Assembly: GCA_045805265.1 (NCBI GenBank)
Contig: JBJMLO010000004.1
Span: 34,931-98,930 of the forward strand
Length of the DNA stretch: 64,000 nucleotides
Source of the DNA: JBJMLO01 sp045805265
GTDB taxonomy: Bacteria > Actinomycetota > UBA4738 > JACQTL01
Direction: 5' to 3'
A program made the position numbers and the translations under genes. Positions 26,537 through 35,893 of this stretch are shown here, one piece after another. Numbering within the stretch: the first letter of the stretch is position 1; each line of letters begins with the position of its first letter. The notes below the pieces were generated by a model. The model was given only the letters and a program-made list of their open reading frames with translations, was not told where the DNA came from and did no database searches.

Positions 26537-27417
26537 AGCCGCCGCCGTTCGCGTACGCGGTTCCCCGCACGGTAGACCAGACGCTCGCGCTGTTGGCCGG
26601 CGCGCCGGACGACACCAGTCTCCTGGCCGGGGGGCAGAGCCTGGTCCCCCTGCTGAACATGCGCCTGGCTCGCCCGACGAACGTGGTCGACCTGAACCGG
26701 GTCGAGGGGCTCGGGTCGATCGAGGCCGCCAACGGGACCGTCCGCATCGGGTCGATGGTTCGCCAGCGAACGCTCGAGACGGACCCGCTCGTCCAGGAAC
26801 GGCTGCCGCTCGTCCGTGAGGCTGTGAGCCATGCCGGCCATTTGGCCATCCGGACGCGGGGGACGATCGGGGGAAGCCTCGCCCACGCCGATCCAGCGGC
26901 CGAGCTGCCAACCACGATGGTGGCGCTGGGCGCCCGGATGGTCGTGCGGCGGGCGACGGGGAACGATCGGGTGGTGCCGGCGGCCGCGTTCTTCCTGGGA
27001 CCCCTGACCACGGCGGTCGAACCGGGCGAGTTGCTCACCGCCGTCGAGATCGACGCCCCTCCGGCCGGCACCGGATGGGCGTTCCTCGAGGTGGCCCGGG
27101 TCCACGGGGCGTTCGCCCTGGTCGGCGTGGCCGCGCTGGTCCGAACCGACGCCGGAGGACACATCGATGCAGCCAGCCTCGCGTTGTGCGGCGTCGGCGG
27201 AGCGCCGTACTCGCCGCCGGGGCTCGACGAGATGGTTCGCGGCGAGGCGCCCGGGGAGACGCTCTTCGGCGCGGTCGGCGATCGAGTGGCGGGATCGATC
27301 GATCCCCCGTCCGACAACCACGCGGGTGCGGAGTACCGGCGTCGGGTCGCCGGCGTCCTCACCCGCCGGGCGCTCGCGCTGGCCGCCCGGCGCGCTGATG
27401 CAGGAGCCGGTCGATGA
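26533..27417 (+). CDS. CoxM-like FAD-binding subunit
   Basis: A 294-residue FAD subunit of the molybdenum hydroxylase family, with AGGQSLVPLLNMR near residue 35 and RGTIGGSLAHADPAAELP near 110, both FAD-binding loops. The ATG at 26533 overlaps the large-subunit stop. It takes electrons from the small subunit and passes them to NAD, quinone or oxygen. Order L-M-S here differs from the interleaved order of the first set. Confidence 0.9.
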   Translation: MKPPPFAYAVPRTVDQTLALLAGAPDDTSLLAGGQSLVPLLNMRLARPTNVVDLNRVEGLGSIEAANGTVRIGSMVRQRTLETDPLVQERLPLVREAVSHAGHLAIRTRGTIGGSLAHADPAAELPTTMVALGARMVVRRATGNDRVVPAAAFFLGPLTTAVEPGELLTAVEIDAPPAGTGWAFLEVARVHGAFALVGVAALVRTDAGGHIDAASLALCGVGGAPYSPPGLDEMVRGEAPGETLFGAVGDRVAGSIDPPSDNHAGAEYRRRVAGVLTRRALALAARRADAGAGR

Positions 27418-27956
27418 CCGACGCCACTGCGACCGCGGGAGAACGAGAGGCGATCGGTGATGAGACGCCGACCCCGCGCCGGCACATCCGCGTCACGGTG
27501 AACGGCCGGGCGGTCGAGCGGGAGGTCGAGGCGCGGCGGCTCCTGGCGGACTTCCTGCGCGAGGACCTCGGCCTGCACGGGACGCACCTCGGCTGCGAGC
27601 AGGGGGTGTGCGGGGCGTGCACGGTGCTGGTGGACGGGGAGCCCATCCGGTCCTGCCTGATGCTGGCCGTGCAGGCCGACGAGGCGGAGGTCACGACGGT
27701 GGAGTCCCTCGCGGACGGCGAGCGGCTCCACCCGCTCCAGGAGGCCTTCCGCGAGCACCACGCGCTCCAGTGCGGCTTCTGCACCTCGGGATTCCTGTTG
27801 ACGTCGCTGTACCTGATCGAACGGGGAGAGCACGTCGAGGACGAACGCGAGCTCCGCGAGGCGCTCTCCGGGAACCTGTGCCGGTGCACGGGCTACCAGA
27901 ACATCGTCGACGCCGTCCAGGATGCCGCCAGGCGGCTCCGCCCGGGGGAGGGGTAG
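27414..27956 (+). CDS. CoxS-like [2Fe-2S] small subunit
   Basis: A 180-residue ferredoxin-like subunit with cluster ligands CEQGVCGAC near residues 62-70 and the second cluster CGFC near 121 and CRC near 159. A hydrophilic extension of about 25 residues precedes the ferredoxin fold. The ATG overlaps the preceding stop by 4 bases, so the L, M and S genes are probably translated together. Confidence 0.9.
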   Translation: MTDATATAGEREAIGDETPTPRRHIRVTVNGRAVEREVEARRLLADFLREDLGLHGTHLGCEQGVCGACTVLVDGEPIRSCLMLAVQADEAEVTTVESLADGERLHPLQEAFREHHALQCGFCTSGFLLTSLYLIERGEHVEDERELREALSGNLCRCTGYQNIVDAVQDAARRLRPGEG

Positions 27957-27962
27957 GCGCCG

Positions 27963-28697
27963 ATGGCTAGGGCCGCGGTTCGGCTGGAGGCGCTGCGGAG
28001 CGTCCCGCTCAAGGAACAGGTGCTCCGGCAGCTCCGTCGGCTGATCGACGAGGGCGAGCTCGGTCCCGGTGACCAATTGCCGGCGGAGCGCGAGCTCGCC
28101 GATCGACTCGGCGTCAGCAGGGGGACCGTGCGCGAGGCCGTCCAGTTCCTCCACGCGCTCGGGCTCGTGGAGATCCGCCACGGCTCGGGGACGTTCGTCC
28201 GGAGCGACCGCAACGCGCTGCGTGACGAGTGGCGTGGGTGGACGCGGCGCCACTCCGAGACCGTCCGGAACCTCATCGAGGTTCGCATGGGGCTGGAGTC
28301 GTTCGCCGCCGAGCTGGCCGCCGGGCGGCCGTCGGACGGAGGACTGGAGACGATGGCCGCCGCGCTCGACCAGATGGAGGAGGCCGCCCAGGCGAACGAC
28401 GTGGCCGCCCTCGTCCGCAGCGACGTCACGTTCCACCGGGGACTGTGCGAGGCGGCGGGCAACCCGGCGCTCGCGGAGCTGGCCGGGGAGCTGGGGGCCC
28501 GGCTGCTCCGGGAACGGGCGGCGACCTGGGACCTGCCGGGTCGCCCGCAGCGGTCCCTGGTCGAGCACCGCGAGATCTACGAGGCCGTCCGTCTCGGGAA
28601 TCGGTTCCGCGCCCGCAGCGCGGTGCTCGCCCACCTGTCGAGCGTTCGGGACGACGTGGAAGGATTCGTGTCCGACAAGCCAAACGAAAGGAGCTGA
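27963..28697 (+). CDS. GntR-family regulator with FCD domain
   Basis: A 244-residue FadR-type regulator. The winged helix spans about residues 10-80 (LPAERELADRLGVSRGTVRE, then HGSGTFVR). The helical FCD ligand domain follows, with the typical LVEHREIYEAV segment near 200. It lies 6 bp after the hydroxylase small subunit and just before the hydrolase, so it probably regulates this operon in response to a pathway acid. FCD domains commonly bind carboxylates through a metal; the ligand here is unknown. Confidence 0.88.
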   Translation: MARAAVRLEALRSVPLKEQVLRQLRRLIDEGELGPGDQLPAERELADRLGVSRGTVREAVQFLHALGLVEIRHGSGTFVRSDRNALRDEWRGWTRRHSETVRNLIEVRMGLESFAAELAAGRPSDGGLETMAAALDQMEEAAQANDVAALVRSDVTFHRGLCEAAGNPALAELAGELGARLLRERAATWDLPGRPQRSLVEHREIYEAVRLGNRFRARSAVLAHLSSVRDDVEGFVSDKPNERS

Positions 28698-28698
28698 C

Positions 28699-29382
28699 GT
28701 GTCCACAGAGCCGTACATCGATCCGCGCGTCACGGCGCTGATCGTGGTCGACATGCAGAAGGGGTTCTGCCATCCGGAGAGCAGGATGGAGAAGGCCGGG
28801 ATCGGCACGGCCAACCAGCGGGCCACCATTCCGTACATCAAGCGGCTCGTGGGGATGGCCCGGGAGCACGAGATCCCCGTGTTCTGGTCGCGGCAGGTCC
28901 ACTTCCCCGAGGACGTGACCCGCCGCCGCCGCCGCATCCCCTCGCACCAGGCGAAGCAGCAGTGGACGCCGTGCCTCCGGGGGACGTGGGAGGTCGAGTT
29001 CGCCGACGAGCTGGCGCCGGACATCCGCCCCGAGGACTACGTCATCGAGAAACACCGGGCGTCGGTGTTCTTCGAGACCACCCTGAGCGCGAAGCTGCGC
29101 ATGCTCGGCATCGAGGAGCTGATCATCGCGGGCTGCAACACGGAGTTCTGCGTGGAGTCCACGATCCGGGACGGCTACTACCGGGACTTCGACGTCATCG
29201 TCGTGCGGGACTGCGTGGGCAGCCCGAGACTGCAGTTCCACGAGGACACCCTGGCGAAGGTCGAGACGTACTTCGGCGCGGTGGTCATGCTCGACGAGCT
29301 GCCGTCGCTGTTCGTCCCGGTTGAGGAAGGGGTGGTCGTGCGGCCCGTCCTCGAGGAGGTCCTGGCGGAGCGGCAGCCGTGA
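28699..29382 (+). CDS. isochorismatase-like cysteine hydrolase
   Basis: A 227-residue hydrolase with the family triad: Asp in VVDMQKGF near residue 19, Lys in EKHRASVFF near 117 and Cys in CNTEFCVEST near 150. The GTG start has aaaggag 7 bases upstream. Relatives hydrolyse amides, for example nicotinamide, N-carbamoylsarcosine and, in the Rut uracil pathway, peroxyureidoacrylate. Next to HyuAB and an LLM oxidoreductase, cleavage of a carbamoyl or amide intermediate is likely. Confidence 0.85.
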   Translation: MSTEPYIDPRVTALIVVDMQKGFCHPESRMEKAGIGTANQRATIPYIKRLVGMAREHEIPVFWSRQVHFPEDVTRRRRRIPSHQAKQQWTPCLRGTWEVEFADELAPDIRPEDYVIEKHRASVFFETTLSAKLRMLGIEELIIAGCNTEFCVESTIRDGYYRDFDVIVVRDCVGSPRLQFHEDTLAKVETYFGAVVMLDELPSLFVPVEEGVVVRPVLEEVLAERQP

Positions 29383-31613
29383 CGGCCGTCCGCGCCGGAA
29401 CCGGGCTCCGGCTCGACCCCTCGACCTTCGAGATCCTCCGGCACCGCCTCTGGTACATCAACGACGAGGGCGCGCTGGCCATCAGCCGGCTGTCGGGGTC
29501 GCCGGTGGCCACCGAGGTCTTCGACATGAACGCCGGGCTCATGACCGCGTCCGGCGACCTCGTCTACATCGACACGTTCATCTGCGCCCAGGCGACCACG
29601 CTCTCGTCGCTCGTCCAGCACCTCATCGCCGAGTACTCGGACAACCCCGGCTTCGGGCCCGACGACCTGTTCCTGTGCAACGACCCCTACGTGTCGGTGT
29701 GCCATCAGAACTGCGTGCACGTGGCCGGGCCGATCTTCCGCGAGGGCGACCTGGTCGCGTGGGCGGGCTCGTCGCTGCACGTGATCGACGTGGGCGGCCC
29801 GACCGCGGGCCAGGTCCAGGTCGGCGCGGCCGATATCTTCGGGGAGCAGCCCATCACCGGCCCGGTCAGGATCTTCGAGGGCGGGCGCATCCGGAAGGAC
29901 GTCGAGGCGACCTACCTGCGCAACTCCCGGCTACCGGAGCTCCTGGCCCTCGACCTCCGGGCCAAGATGGCCGCCGTCCAGGTGGTGCGGTCCCGCCTGC
30001 TGGAGACGTTCGACGAGTTCGGCACGGAGACCGTCCTCGCGGCGATGGACGACGTCATCGACTACACCGAGCGCCGGCTGCGGGCCCGCCTGTCGGAGCT
30101 CCCCGACGGCGTGTGGCGCCACCGCGGCTACATCGAGTCGGGCGACCGCATCTACGACTGCCACGTCACGATGACGAAGGAGGACGACCACCTGACGTTC
30201 GATTTCTCCGAGACGGCCGACCAGGCTCCGGCCGTCATCAACTGCACGGCGCCGGGGCTCTTCGGCGGCGTCCTGGCGGCCGTCCTCGTCTACCTGTGCT
30301 GGGACATCCCGTGGTCGCCGGCCGGCGTTTCCCGAGTCTTCACGGTGAAGTCCCGTCCGGGGACGGTGGTCCACGCCGCCTGGCCCGCCGGGGTCTCCAA
30401 GTCGACGACCACGTCGATCTGGGAGGTCCGGAACCTGGCCAGCATCACCATCGGGAAGATGCTCGACGCGAGCGAGCGCCACCGGCACCGGGCCATGGCC
30501 GGCTGGCAGGGCGTGAAGGCGCTCGAGGAGCTGTTCGGGACCGACGCCGAGGGCAAGCGGTTCGGCGGCCCCCTCCTCGACGGCATGGCCGGGGGCGGCG
30601 GCGCGCTGCCCCGCCGCGACGGGATCGACACCGGCGGGCACACCAGCTCGCTGCGCGCGACCATCGCGAACATCGAGAGCTACGAGCTCCGGTACCCGAT
30701 CCTCTACCTCTACCGGCGCCAGACCACCGACTCCGCCGGCGCGGGGACGCACCGTGGCGGAGCCGGCGTCAGCCAGATGTACACGGTCCACGGGGTGGAG
30801 GAGATCCCGACGAAGATCCTCCACACGTTCGGAGTCGAGCAGCCCGAGTCCCCGGGGATGAGCGGGGGCGCTCCGTCCACGACGAACCAGTTCGCCATTC
30901 TCCGTGGCTCGAACGTGCAGGACCGGTTCGTTGCCGGAACGGTGCCGCAGTCGCTCGACGAGCTGGACGGCGAGCTGGAGGTGTTCGGCGCCTACGGGGT
31001 GACTCGGCAGCGCCGGGGCGACGTCTACCGAACGGTCTCGATGGGTGGCGGGGGGTATGGGGACCCCCTCGACCGCGACCTGGGTCTGGTCGCCCGCGAC
31101 GTCGAGAACCTGCTCGTGTCGCGGGAGTGGGCGGCGAGGACCTACGGCGTGGTCCTCCGAGGTGCAGAGGCCGACGACGAGGCGACCCGGGCCCGGCGGC
31201 AGGAGCTTCGCGAGGAGCGGCGGGCGGCGGCCGAGGGCCAGGGAACCCCGGGCGGGCCGGACCCGGACGCCGCGCCGTGGGACCCGAGCGTGGACGGCGC
31301 GCGCCTCTCCGAAGCCGTCTTCGTCGACCTCCGGAACGAGACGCCCGTCCACCGGTGCCGGTGCGGGCACCGGCTCGGGCCGGCGGACGGCTCGTACAAG
31401 CGGTTCGCCGCCCGGGCCCGCTTCCCCGTGCAACGGATCGGGCCGGAAGTCAACCCTCACCGGGTGAACGGGGACCGGTTCGAGCTGCGCGAGTTCTTCT
31501 GCCCTGCCTGCTGGACCCGGCTCGAAGTGGAGATCGCCCGGCCCGACGACCCGTTGCTCTCCGACGCGGAGCTCTCCCCGGCGTGGCTGGCCGGCCGGGG
31601 GAACGGCGGATGA
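29379..31613 (+). CDS. hydantoinase B/oxoprolinase-type subunit with C-terminal zinc-ribbon-like domain
   Basis: A 744-residue protein, longer than the usual 520-600 residue HyuB. The HyuB domain covers about residues 1-590 (LCNDPYVSVCHQNCVH, GAGTHRGGAGVSQMY, SMGGGGYGDP). After a charged linker comes a segment with HRCRCGHRLG near 656 and CPACWTRLEVEI near 708. This arrangement resembles the gamma subunit of acetone carboxylase. The GTG overlaps the hydrolase stop by 4 bases. Candidate activities are ATP-dependent cyclic amide hydrolysis or ketone carboxylation with HyuA. Confidence 0.85.
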   Translation: MTAVRAGTGLRLDPSTFEILRHRLWYINDEGALAISRLSGSPVATEVFDMNAGLMTASGDLVYIDTFICAQATTLSSLVQHLIAEYSDNPGFGPDDLFLCNDPYVSVCHQNCVHVAGPIFREGDLVAWAGSSLHVIDVGGPTAGQVQVGAADIFGEQPITGPVRIFEGGRIRKDVEATYLRNSRLPELLALDLRAKMAAVQVVRSRLLETFDEFGTETVLAAMDDVIDYTERRLRARLSELPDGVWRHRGYIESGDRIYDCHVTMTKEDDHLTFDFSETADQAPAVINCTAPGLFGGVLAAVLVYLCWDIPWSPAGVSRVFTVKSRPGTVVHAAWPAGVSKSTTTSIWEVRNLASITIGKMLDASERHRHRAMAGWQGVKALEELFGTDAEGKRFGGPLLDGMAGGGGALPRRDGIDTGGHTSSLRATIANIESYELRYPILYLYRRQTTDSAGAGTHRGGAGVSQMYTVHGVEEIPTKILHTFGVEQPESPGMSGGAPSTTNQFAILRGSNVQDRFVAGTVPQSLDELDGELEVFGAYGVTRQRRGDVYRTVSMGGGGYGDPLDRDLGLVARDVENLLVSREWAARTYGVVLRGAEADDEATRARRQELREERRAAAEGQGTPGGPDPDAAPWDPSVDGARLSEAVFVDLRNETPVHRCRCGHRLGPADGSYKRFAARARFPVQRIGPEVNPHRVNGDRFELREFFCPACWTRLEVEIARPDDPLLSDAELSPAWLAGRGNGG

Positions 31614-33721
31614 GCCACGTCGTGGCCGTGGACAGCGGCGGAACGTTCACCGACTGCTTCGTCCTCGACGATCGGGGGGAGACGACGCGGGCGAAGGCTC
31701 CCTCGACGCCCCCCCACTACGAGGAGGGCGTCTTCACCGCGATCGAGGAGGCGGCCCGCCGACGGGGCCTGACCCTGCAGGAGCTGCTCGCCGACACGGC
31801 CGTCTTCGCCCACGGCACCACCGTCGCCACCAACGTCCTCATCACTCGCACCGGGGCGCGGACCGCCCTGGTCACGACCCGGGGGCACGAGGACGCCATC
31901 CTCATCGGGCGGACGGCGCAGAAGGTGGCTGGCCTCACCGAGTCCGAGATCATCGACGTCGCCAACCTCTCCAAGGCCGAGCCGCTCGTGCCCCGGTCGC
32001 GGATCTTCGGGATCGACGAGCGGGTCGATCGGGGGGGGACCGAGGTCGTGCCGCTCGACCCCGATCGCCTCCGCGAGCTGGTCCGGAGCCTCCGGGAGGA
32101 CGGCGTCGAGTCCGTCGCGGTGAGCTTCCTGTGGTCGTTCCTCAACCCCGAGCACGAACGGCGTGCGGAGTCGGTGCTGCTCGAGACGGAGGGAGCCGAG
32201 GAGGAGGGGCGGTGGTTCGTGACGACCTCGAGCGGCCTCGTCCCGATCATCCGGGAGTACGAGCGCACAGCCACCACGGTGCTCAACGCCTACCTGACCC
32301 CGGGCGTGAGCGGCTACCTGCAGCGGATGGACGACCGCCTGCGGGCAGCCGGCCACCGAGGAGCGATCGCCGTGATGCACTCGGCCGGCGGCGTCTCGTC
32401 CATCGAGGAGGCCCGGCGCAGGGGCGTGAGCCTGCTGTCCTCGGGTCCCGCCGGGGGCGTCCTGGGGGCGCGGGCCCTGGCGGCGCGCCTCGGTCTCGAG
32501 CGGGTCATCGCCACGGACGTCGGCGGCACCAGCTTCGACGTGGGGCTGATCGTGGACGGCGAGCCCTCCTACGCCGAGTCCCCGGTCTTCGGCAAGTACC
32601 CCGTGGCCCTTCCGGTGATCGACGTCCCGTCCATCGGCTCGGGCGGCGGGAGCATCGCCTGGATCGAGCCGGACATCGGGGTGCTCCGGGTCGGGCCGCG
32701 CAGCGCCGGCGCCAGGCCGGGACCGGCCTGCTACGGCGCGGGGGGAACCGAACCGACGATCACCGACGCGAACGTCGTCCTGGGCCGCATCGATCCCGGC
32801 TACTTCCTGGGCGGGCGGATCCGCCTCGATCCCGCGCGAGCGAGGACTGCGTTCGACCGGGTCGCGGACCCGCTGGGGATGACCGCGGAGGAGGCGGCCG
32901 CGGCGGTCGTGGAGATCGCGAACTCCCAGATGGCCGACCTCATCCGCAGGGTCACGGTGGAGCGGGGCCTCGATCCCGCCCGGTTCGTGGTGTTCGGCTA
33001 CGGGGGCGCCGCCGGCCTGCACGCCGGCGCCTACGCCGGGAAGCTGGGGTGCCGCGAGGTCTGCATCCCCCGGATCGCCGCCGTGTTCTCGGCCTTCGGG
33101 ATCGCGGTCTCGGACCTCAAGCGGGTCGCCCTGATCTCCGACCCCACCCCGGCGCCGTTCGACCTGGCGGCCTGGCGGCGGCGCTTCGCCGACCTCGAAG
33201 GCTCGCTGTACCGGGAGCTCGAACAGGAGCGGCTCACCACCGAGGATCTCGTGCTGCGCCGGTTCGTCGACCTCCAGTTCAAGGGACAGGTGCACACGGT
33301 CCGGGTTCCGGTGAGCGACGCCGACCTGGGGGCGGGCGACGAGGGCGAGGGCGTGATCGAGCGCTTCATCGAGATGTACGAGGCGAAGTTCGGTCGAGGA
33401 ACCGCCTACCGGAAGGCGGGGGTGTGGGCCGAGACGTTCGCGGTCGAGGGGTCGGCCCGGCTCCCGTTCTCCATCCCCGAACCGCTCGCCCTCGGCGACG
33501 AGGACCCCGCCGCGGCGCAGAAGGGACGGCGGCTCCTGTACGACCCGGAGCTCGGGGGGTTCGAGCCGACCCCCGTGTTCGACGCCGAGCGGCTCCTGCC
33601 CGGCCACCGGCTGGAGGGCCCGGCCCTCATCGACGCCGAAGACACGACCGTCCTCGTCGGGTCCGGGGACCGGATGTGGGTGGACGAGTTCGGGAACCTC
33701 CGGATGGAGCTGGGAGGCTGA
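31610..33721 (+). CDS. hydantoinase A/oxoprolinase-type ATP-binding subunit
   Basis: A 703-residue HyuA-family protein with the ASKHA ATPase fold: AVDSGGTFTDCFV at the N-terminus (phosphate 1), FAHGTTVATNVLI, then IATDVGGTSFDVG (phosphate 2 and adenosine regions). SIGSGGGSIAWIE is typical of the family. The ATG overlaps the HyuB stop. Together they would form an ATP-dependent hydantoinase, oxoprolinase or acetone-carboxylase-like enzyme. The family call is firm; the reaction is not. Confidence 0.9.
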   Translation: MSHVVAVDSGGTFTDCFVLDDRGETTRAKAPSTPPHYEEGVFTAIEEAARRRGLTLQELLADTAVFAHGTTVATNVLITRTGARTALVTTRGHEDAILIGRTAQKVAGLTESEIIDVANLSKAEPLVPRSRIFGIDERVDRGGTEVVPLDPDRLRELVRSLREDGVESVAVSFLWSFLNPEHERRAESVLLETEGAEEEGRWFVTTSSGLVPIIREYERTATTVLNAYLTPGVSGYLQRMDDRLRAAGHRGAIAVMHSAGGVSSIEEARRRGVSLLSSGPAGGVLGARALAARLGLERVIATDVGGTSFDVGLIVDGEPSYAESPVFGKYPVALPVIDVPSIGSGGGSIAWIEPDIGVLRVGPRSAGARPGPACYGAGGTEPTITDANVVLGRIDPGYFLGGRIRLDPARARTAFDRVADPLGMTAEEAAAAVVEIANSQMADLIRRVTVERGLDPARFVVFGYGGAAGLHAGAYAGKLGCREVCIPRIAAVFSAFGIAVSDLKRVALISDPTPAPFDLAAWRRRFADLEGSLYRELEQERLTTEDLVLRRFVDLQFKGQVHTVRVPVSDADLGAGDEGEGVIERFIEMYEAKFGRGTAYRKAGVWAETFAVEGSARLPFSIPEPLALGDEDPAAAQKGRRLLYDPELGGFEPTPVFDAERLLPGHRLEGPALIDAEDTTVLVGSGDRMWVDEFGNLRMELGG

Positions 33722-33728
33722 TCCTCAG

Positions 33729-34787
33729 GTGACGGTGGCCCTCGGAGTGGGCCTGCCCCTGAGCCGGCCGATCGACGACCTCGTGCAGGCCGCGCTGACG
33801 GCCGAACGGCTGGGGTACGGGTTCGTGTGGGCGAGCGACGACCGACTCCAGCGGGATGTGTTCTCCGTCCTCGCGGCGATCGGACTCCGGACGGAACGCA
33901 TCGCGCTGGGCCCCGGAGTCACGAACCCGTACAGCCGCCACCCAGCCCTCGTCGCCTCCGCGATCGCCACGCTGGACGAGGTGACGCACGGTCGCGCGGT
34001 CCTCGGGCTGGGGGCCGGCGGGACGGCGCACGGCATGCTGGGAATCGAGCGCAGGGCCCCGGCCTGGGCCCTCCGCGAGGCAATCGGCGTGACCCGCGCC
34101 CTCCTGGCAGGCTCGGAGGTCACCGTGGAAGGCCGCGTCGTGCGAACCCGGGGCGCGCGCCTCGACTTCCCGGCACGCCGGCCCGACGTCCCGATCTACG
34201 TCGGCGCCCGCGGTCCCCGGATCCTCCAGCTCGCCGGCGAGCTCGCGGACGGCGTCATCGTCGGCAACCTCGCGACGCCCGACGGCTGGAGCTACGCGCT
34301 GGGCCAGGTGTCCGTGGGCGCCGAGCGAGCCGGACGGACGCCCGGCGATCTCCGCCTGGTCGCCTGGCTCTACTGCGCCCTGGGAGACGACCCGGCCGCG
34401 GCGATGGACGCCGTCCGGCCGATGGTCGCCACCTCGCTCGTCACGAGCCGGTCGATCCTCGGCGAGCTTGGCGTCGACATGCCGCCCCGCTTCGCCGTCG
34501 CGATGCAGGACATGGGCTGGAGCCTCGCGCAGGATGCGGTGACCCGGGCGTCGGAGGAGGTTCCCGACGACGTGGTCCACCAGCTCGCCCTGGCGGGAAC
34601 CCCTGCCGACTGCCGCCCCAGGCTCATCGCGCTCCTCGATGCCTTCCCCGAGATCGCCCAGGTGGCCATCGTGCCTATCCCTCTCCCCGGCCAGGACCTC
34701 GTCGACGTGATTCGGAGGTTCGCCGAGGAAGTCGCCGGCGAGCTCGAACCGATCACATGGAGCGAACCAGGTCCTCGATCGGGGTGA
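33729..34787 (+). CDS. LLM-class flavin-dependent oxidoreductase 5
   Basis: A 352-residue luciferase-like protein with GVTNPYSRHPALVAS, GRAVLGLGAGGT and VPIYVGARGPRILQ. It is most like methylenetetrahydromethanopterin reductase-type F420 enzymes. The GTG start is 8 bp after HyuA, so it is in the same operon. Its 3' end overlaps the 3' end of the convergent DUF917 gene by 35 bp. Confidence 0.86.
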   Translation: MTVALGVGLPLSRPIDDLVQAALTAERLGYGFVWASDDRLQRDVFSVLAAIGLRTERIALGPGVTNPYSRHPALVASAIATLDEVTHGRAVLGLGAGGTAHGMLGIERRAPAWALREAIGVTRALLAGSEVTVEGRVVRTRGARLDFPARRPDVPIYVGARGPRILQLAGELADGVIVGNLATPDGWSYALGQVSVGAERAGRTPGDLRLVAWLYCALGDDPAAAMDAVRPMVATSLVTSRSILGELGVDMPPRFAVAMQDMGWSLAQDAVTRASEEVPDDVVHQLALAGTPADCRPRLIALLDAFPEIAQVAIVPIPLPGQDLVDVIRRFAEEVAGELEPITWSEPGPRSG

Positions 34788-35877
34788 ACTCGACGTCCCA
34801 GCCGAAATGCTTGGGCCCGAGGGTGGCCAGCCCTGTCTCGGTGTCGAACTGTTCCCGTCGCTTCCTGCCAACGACGGCGACGCGCTGACCCTCCGAGAGG
34901 TACGTGTTCACCTGGGGCTCGCCGGTCTCGGCGTCGCAGACCTCCATGATGTCCGGGCTGCACACGAAGGGCCGGTCGTCCAGCCAGCTCATGTGGTTCT
35001 CGTTCTTGAACCAGATCCGCAGGACGCGGCCCGCGTGCTCGCCGTCGCCGGTGATCTCGTGGGTCCCCACCATGTAACCCTCCTGGTCCTTCCACTCCCG
35101 CGAGGTGAGCGTTCCCCGGAACAGCACCCAGCCGCCCAGCGCGTCGGCGGCGGCCCGCACGGGATCCCGGCCCTCCTCCCGGGCCACTCGGATGGCCCGG
35201 CCCAGCTCAAGGCACTCCGTCAGCGTCCCCGGGACGAGCATCCTCCCGGCCTCGGCCGCCGAGACTGGCACGAGGGCCGTCCCGATCAGGCCGAACACGG
35301 CCTGGGCCAGGAACTTCCCGAGCCGCTCGGCGAACGCGTTCGTCGCCGCCTCCCTGATGACGGCGCGGTTGCCGTACTGGTCGGCAAAGGCCCACGGGAC
35401 GAAGGGCGCACCGAAGATCTGGGGCGTGGTGGCGTTCAGCTCGGGGATGGCCCGGCCCGCGTAGTCGCCGTCGGCGAGCGGCTTCCCGAGGTTCGCCGCC
35501 GCGTCGAGGATAGCCCCCGTGTTGATGCCGCCGATCTCGGTGGACACCAGCAGGCCGATGTCCCGCCCCAGGTACTGTTCCAGCTCCACCACGGCGTCGG
35601 CGAGGGGCCGGCGGATGCGCTCCGTTCCGGGTGCCAGCACGGCCATCTCCGGCGGCTCCACGAATGCGTCCGGCGCGATGGACCCGGAGAAGCACGCCGT
35701 GCACGACAGGACGGCGGGGTCCGGATCCAAGTCCACCCATCCGACTGTGAGTCCCCGGTCGAGGTCGTCGTAGAGCAGCTCGCGCTGGACCGCGGGGTCG
35801 CCGCCCCCGCAGCACGACAGGAAGTTCGCCCCTCGCAGGAAGTCGTCGACGTCGGTCCGATCCAGCAACTCGGTCAC
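34753..35877 (-). CDS. DUF917-family protein
   Basis: A 374-residue protein of the DUF917 family, with the N-terminal FLSCCGGGDP motif, STEIGGINTG and a C-terminal GPKHFGWD. DUF917 genes are frequently found beside HyuA/HyuB genes and are thought to be part of or related to hydantoinase systems; the activity is not known to me. A strong ribosome site (aaggagg) precedes the GTG. It lies 17 bp downstream of the VOC gene in a minus-strand operon. Confidence 0.85.
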   Translation of the reverse strand: MTELLDRTDVDDFLRGANFLSCCGGGDPAVQRELLYDDLDRGLTVGWVDLDPDPAVLSCTACFSGSIAPDAFVEPPEMAVLAPGTERIRRPLADAVVELEQYLGRDIGLLVSTEIGGINTGAILDAAANLGKPLADGDYAGRAIPELNATTPQIFGAPFVPWAFADQYGNRAVIREAATNAFAERLGKFLAQAVFGLIGTALVPVSAAEAGRMLVPGTLTECLELGRAIRVAREEGRDPVRAAADALGGWVLFRGTLTSREWKDQEGYMVGTHEITGDGEHAGRVLRIWFKNENHMSWLDDRPFVCSPDIMEVCDAETGEPQVNTYLSEGQRVAVVGRKRREQFDTETGLATLGPKHFGWDVEFTPIEDLVRSM

Positions 35878-35893
35878 GTTCCGCCTCCTTCGG

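Noticed and set aside
24251..27956. Carbon monoxide dehydrogenase (coxLMS) reading of the second hydroxylase
   Set aside because: Subunit order L-M-S is not that of coxMSL, and the large subunit has GSYRGWGQ where form I CoxL has AYxCSFR. A generic hydroxylase is safer.
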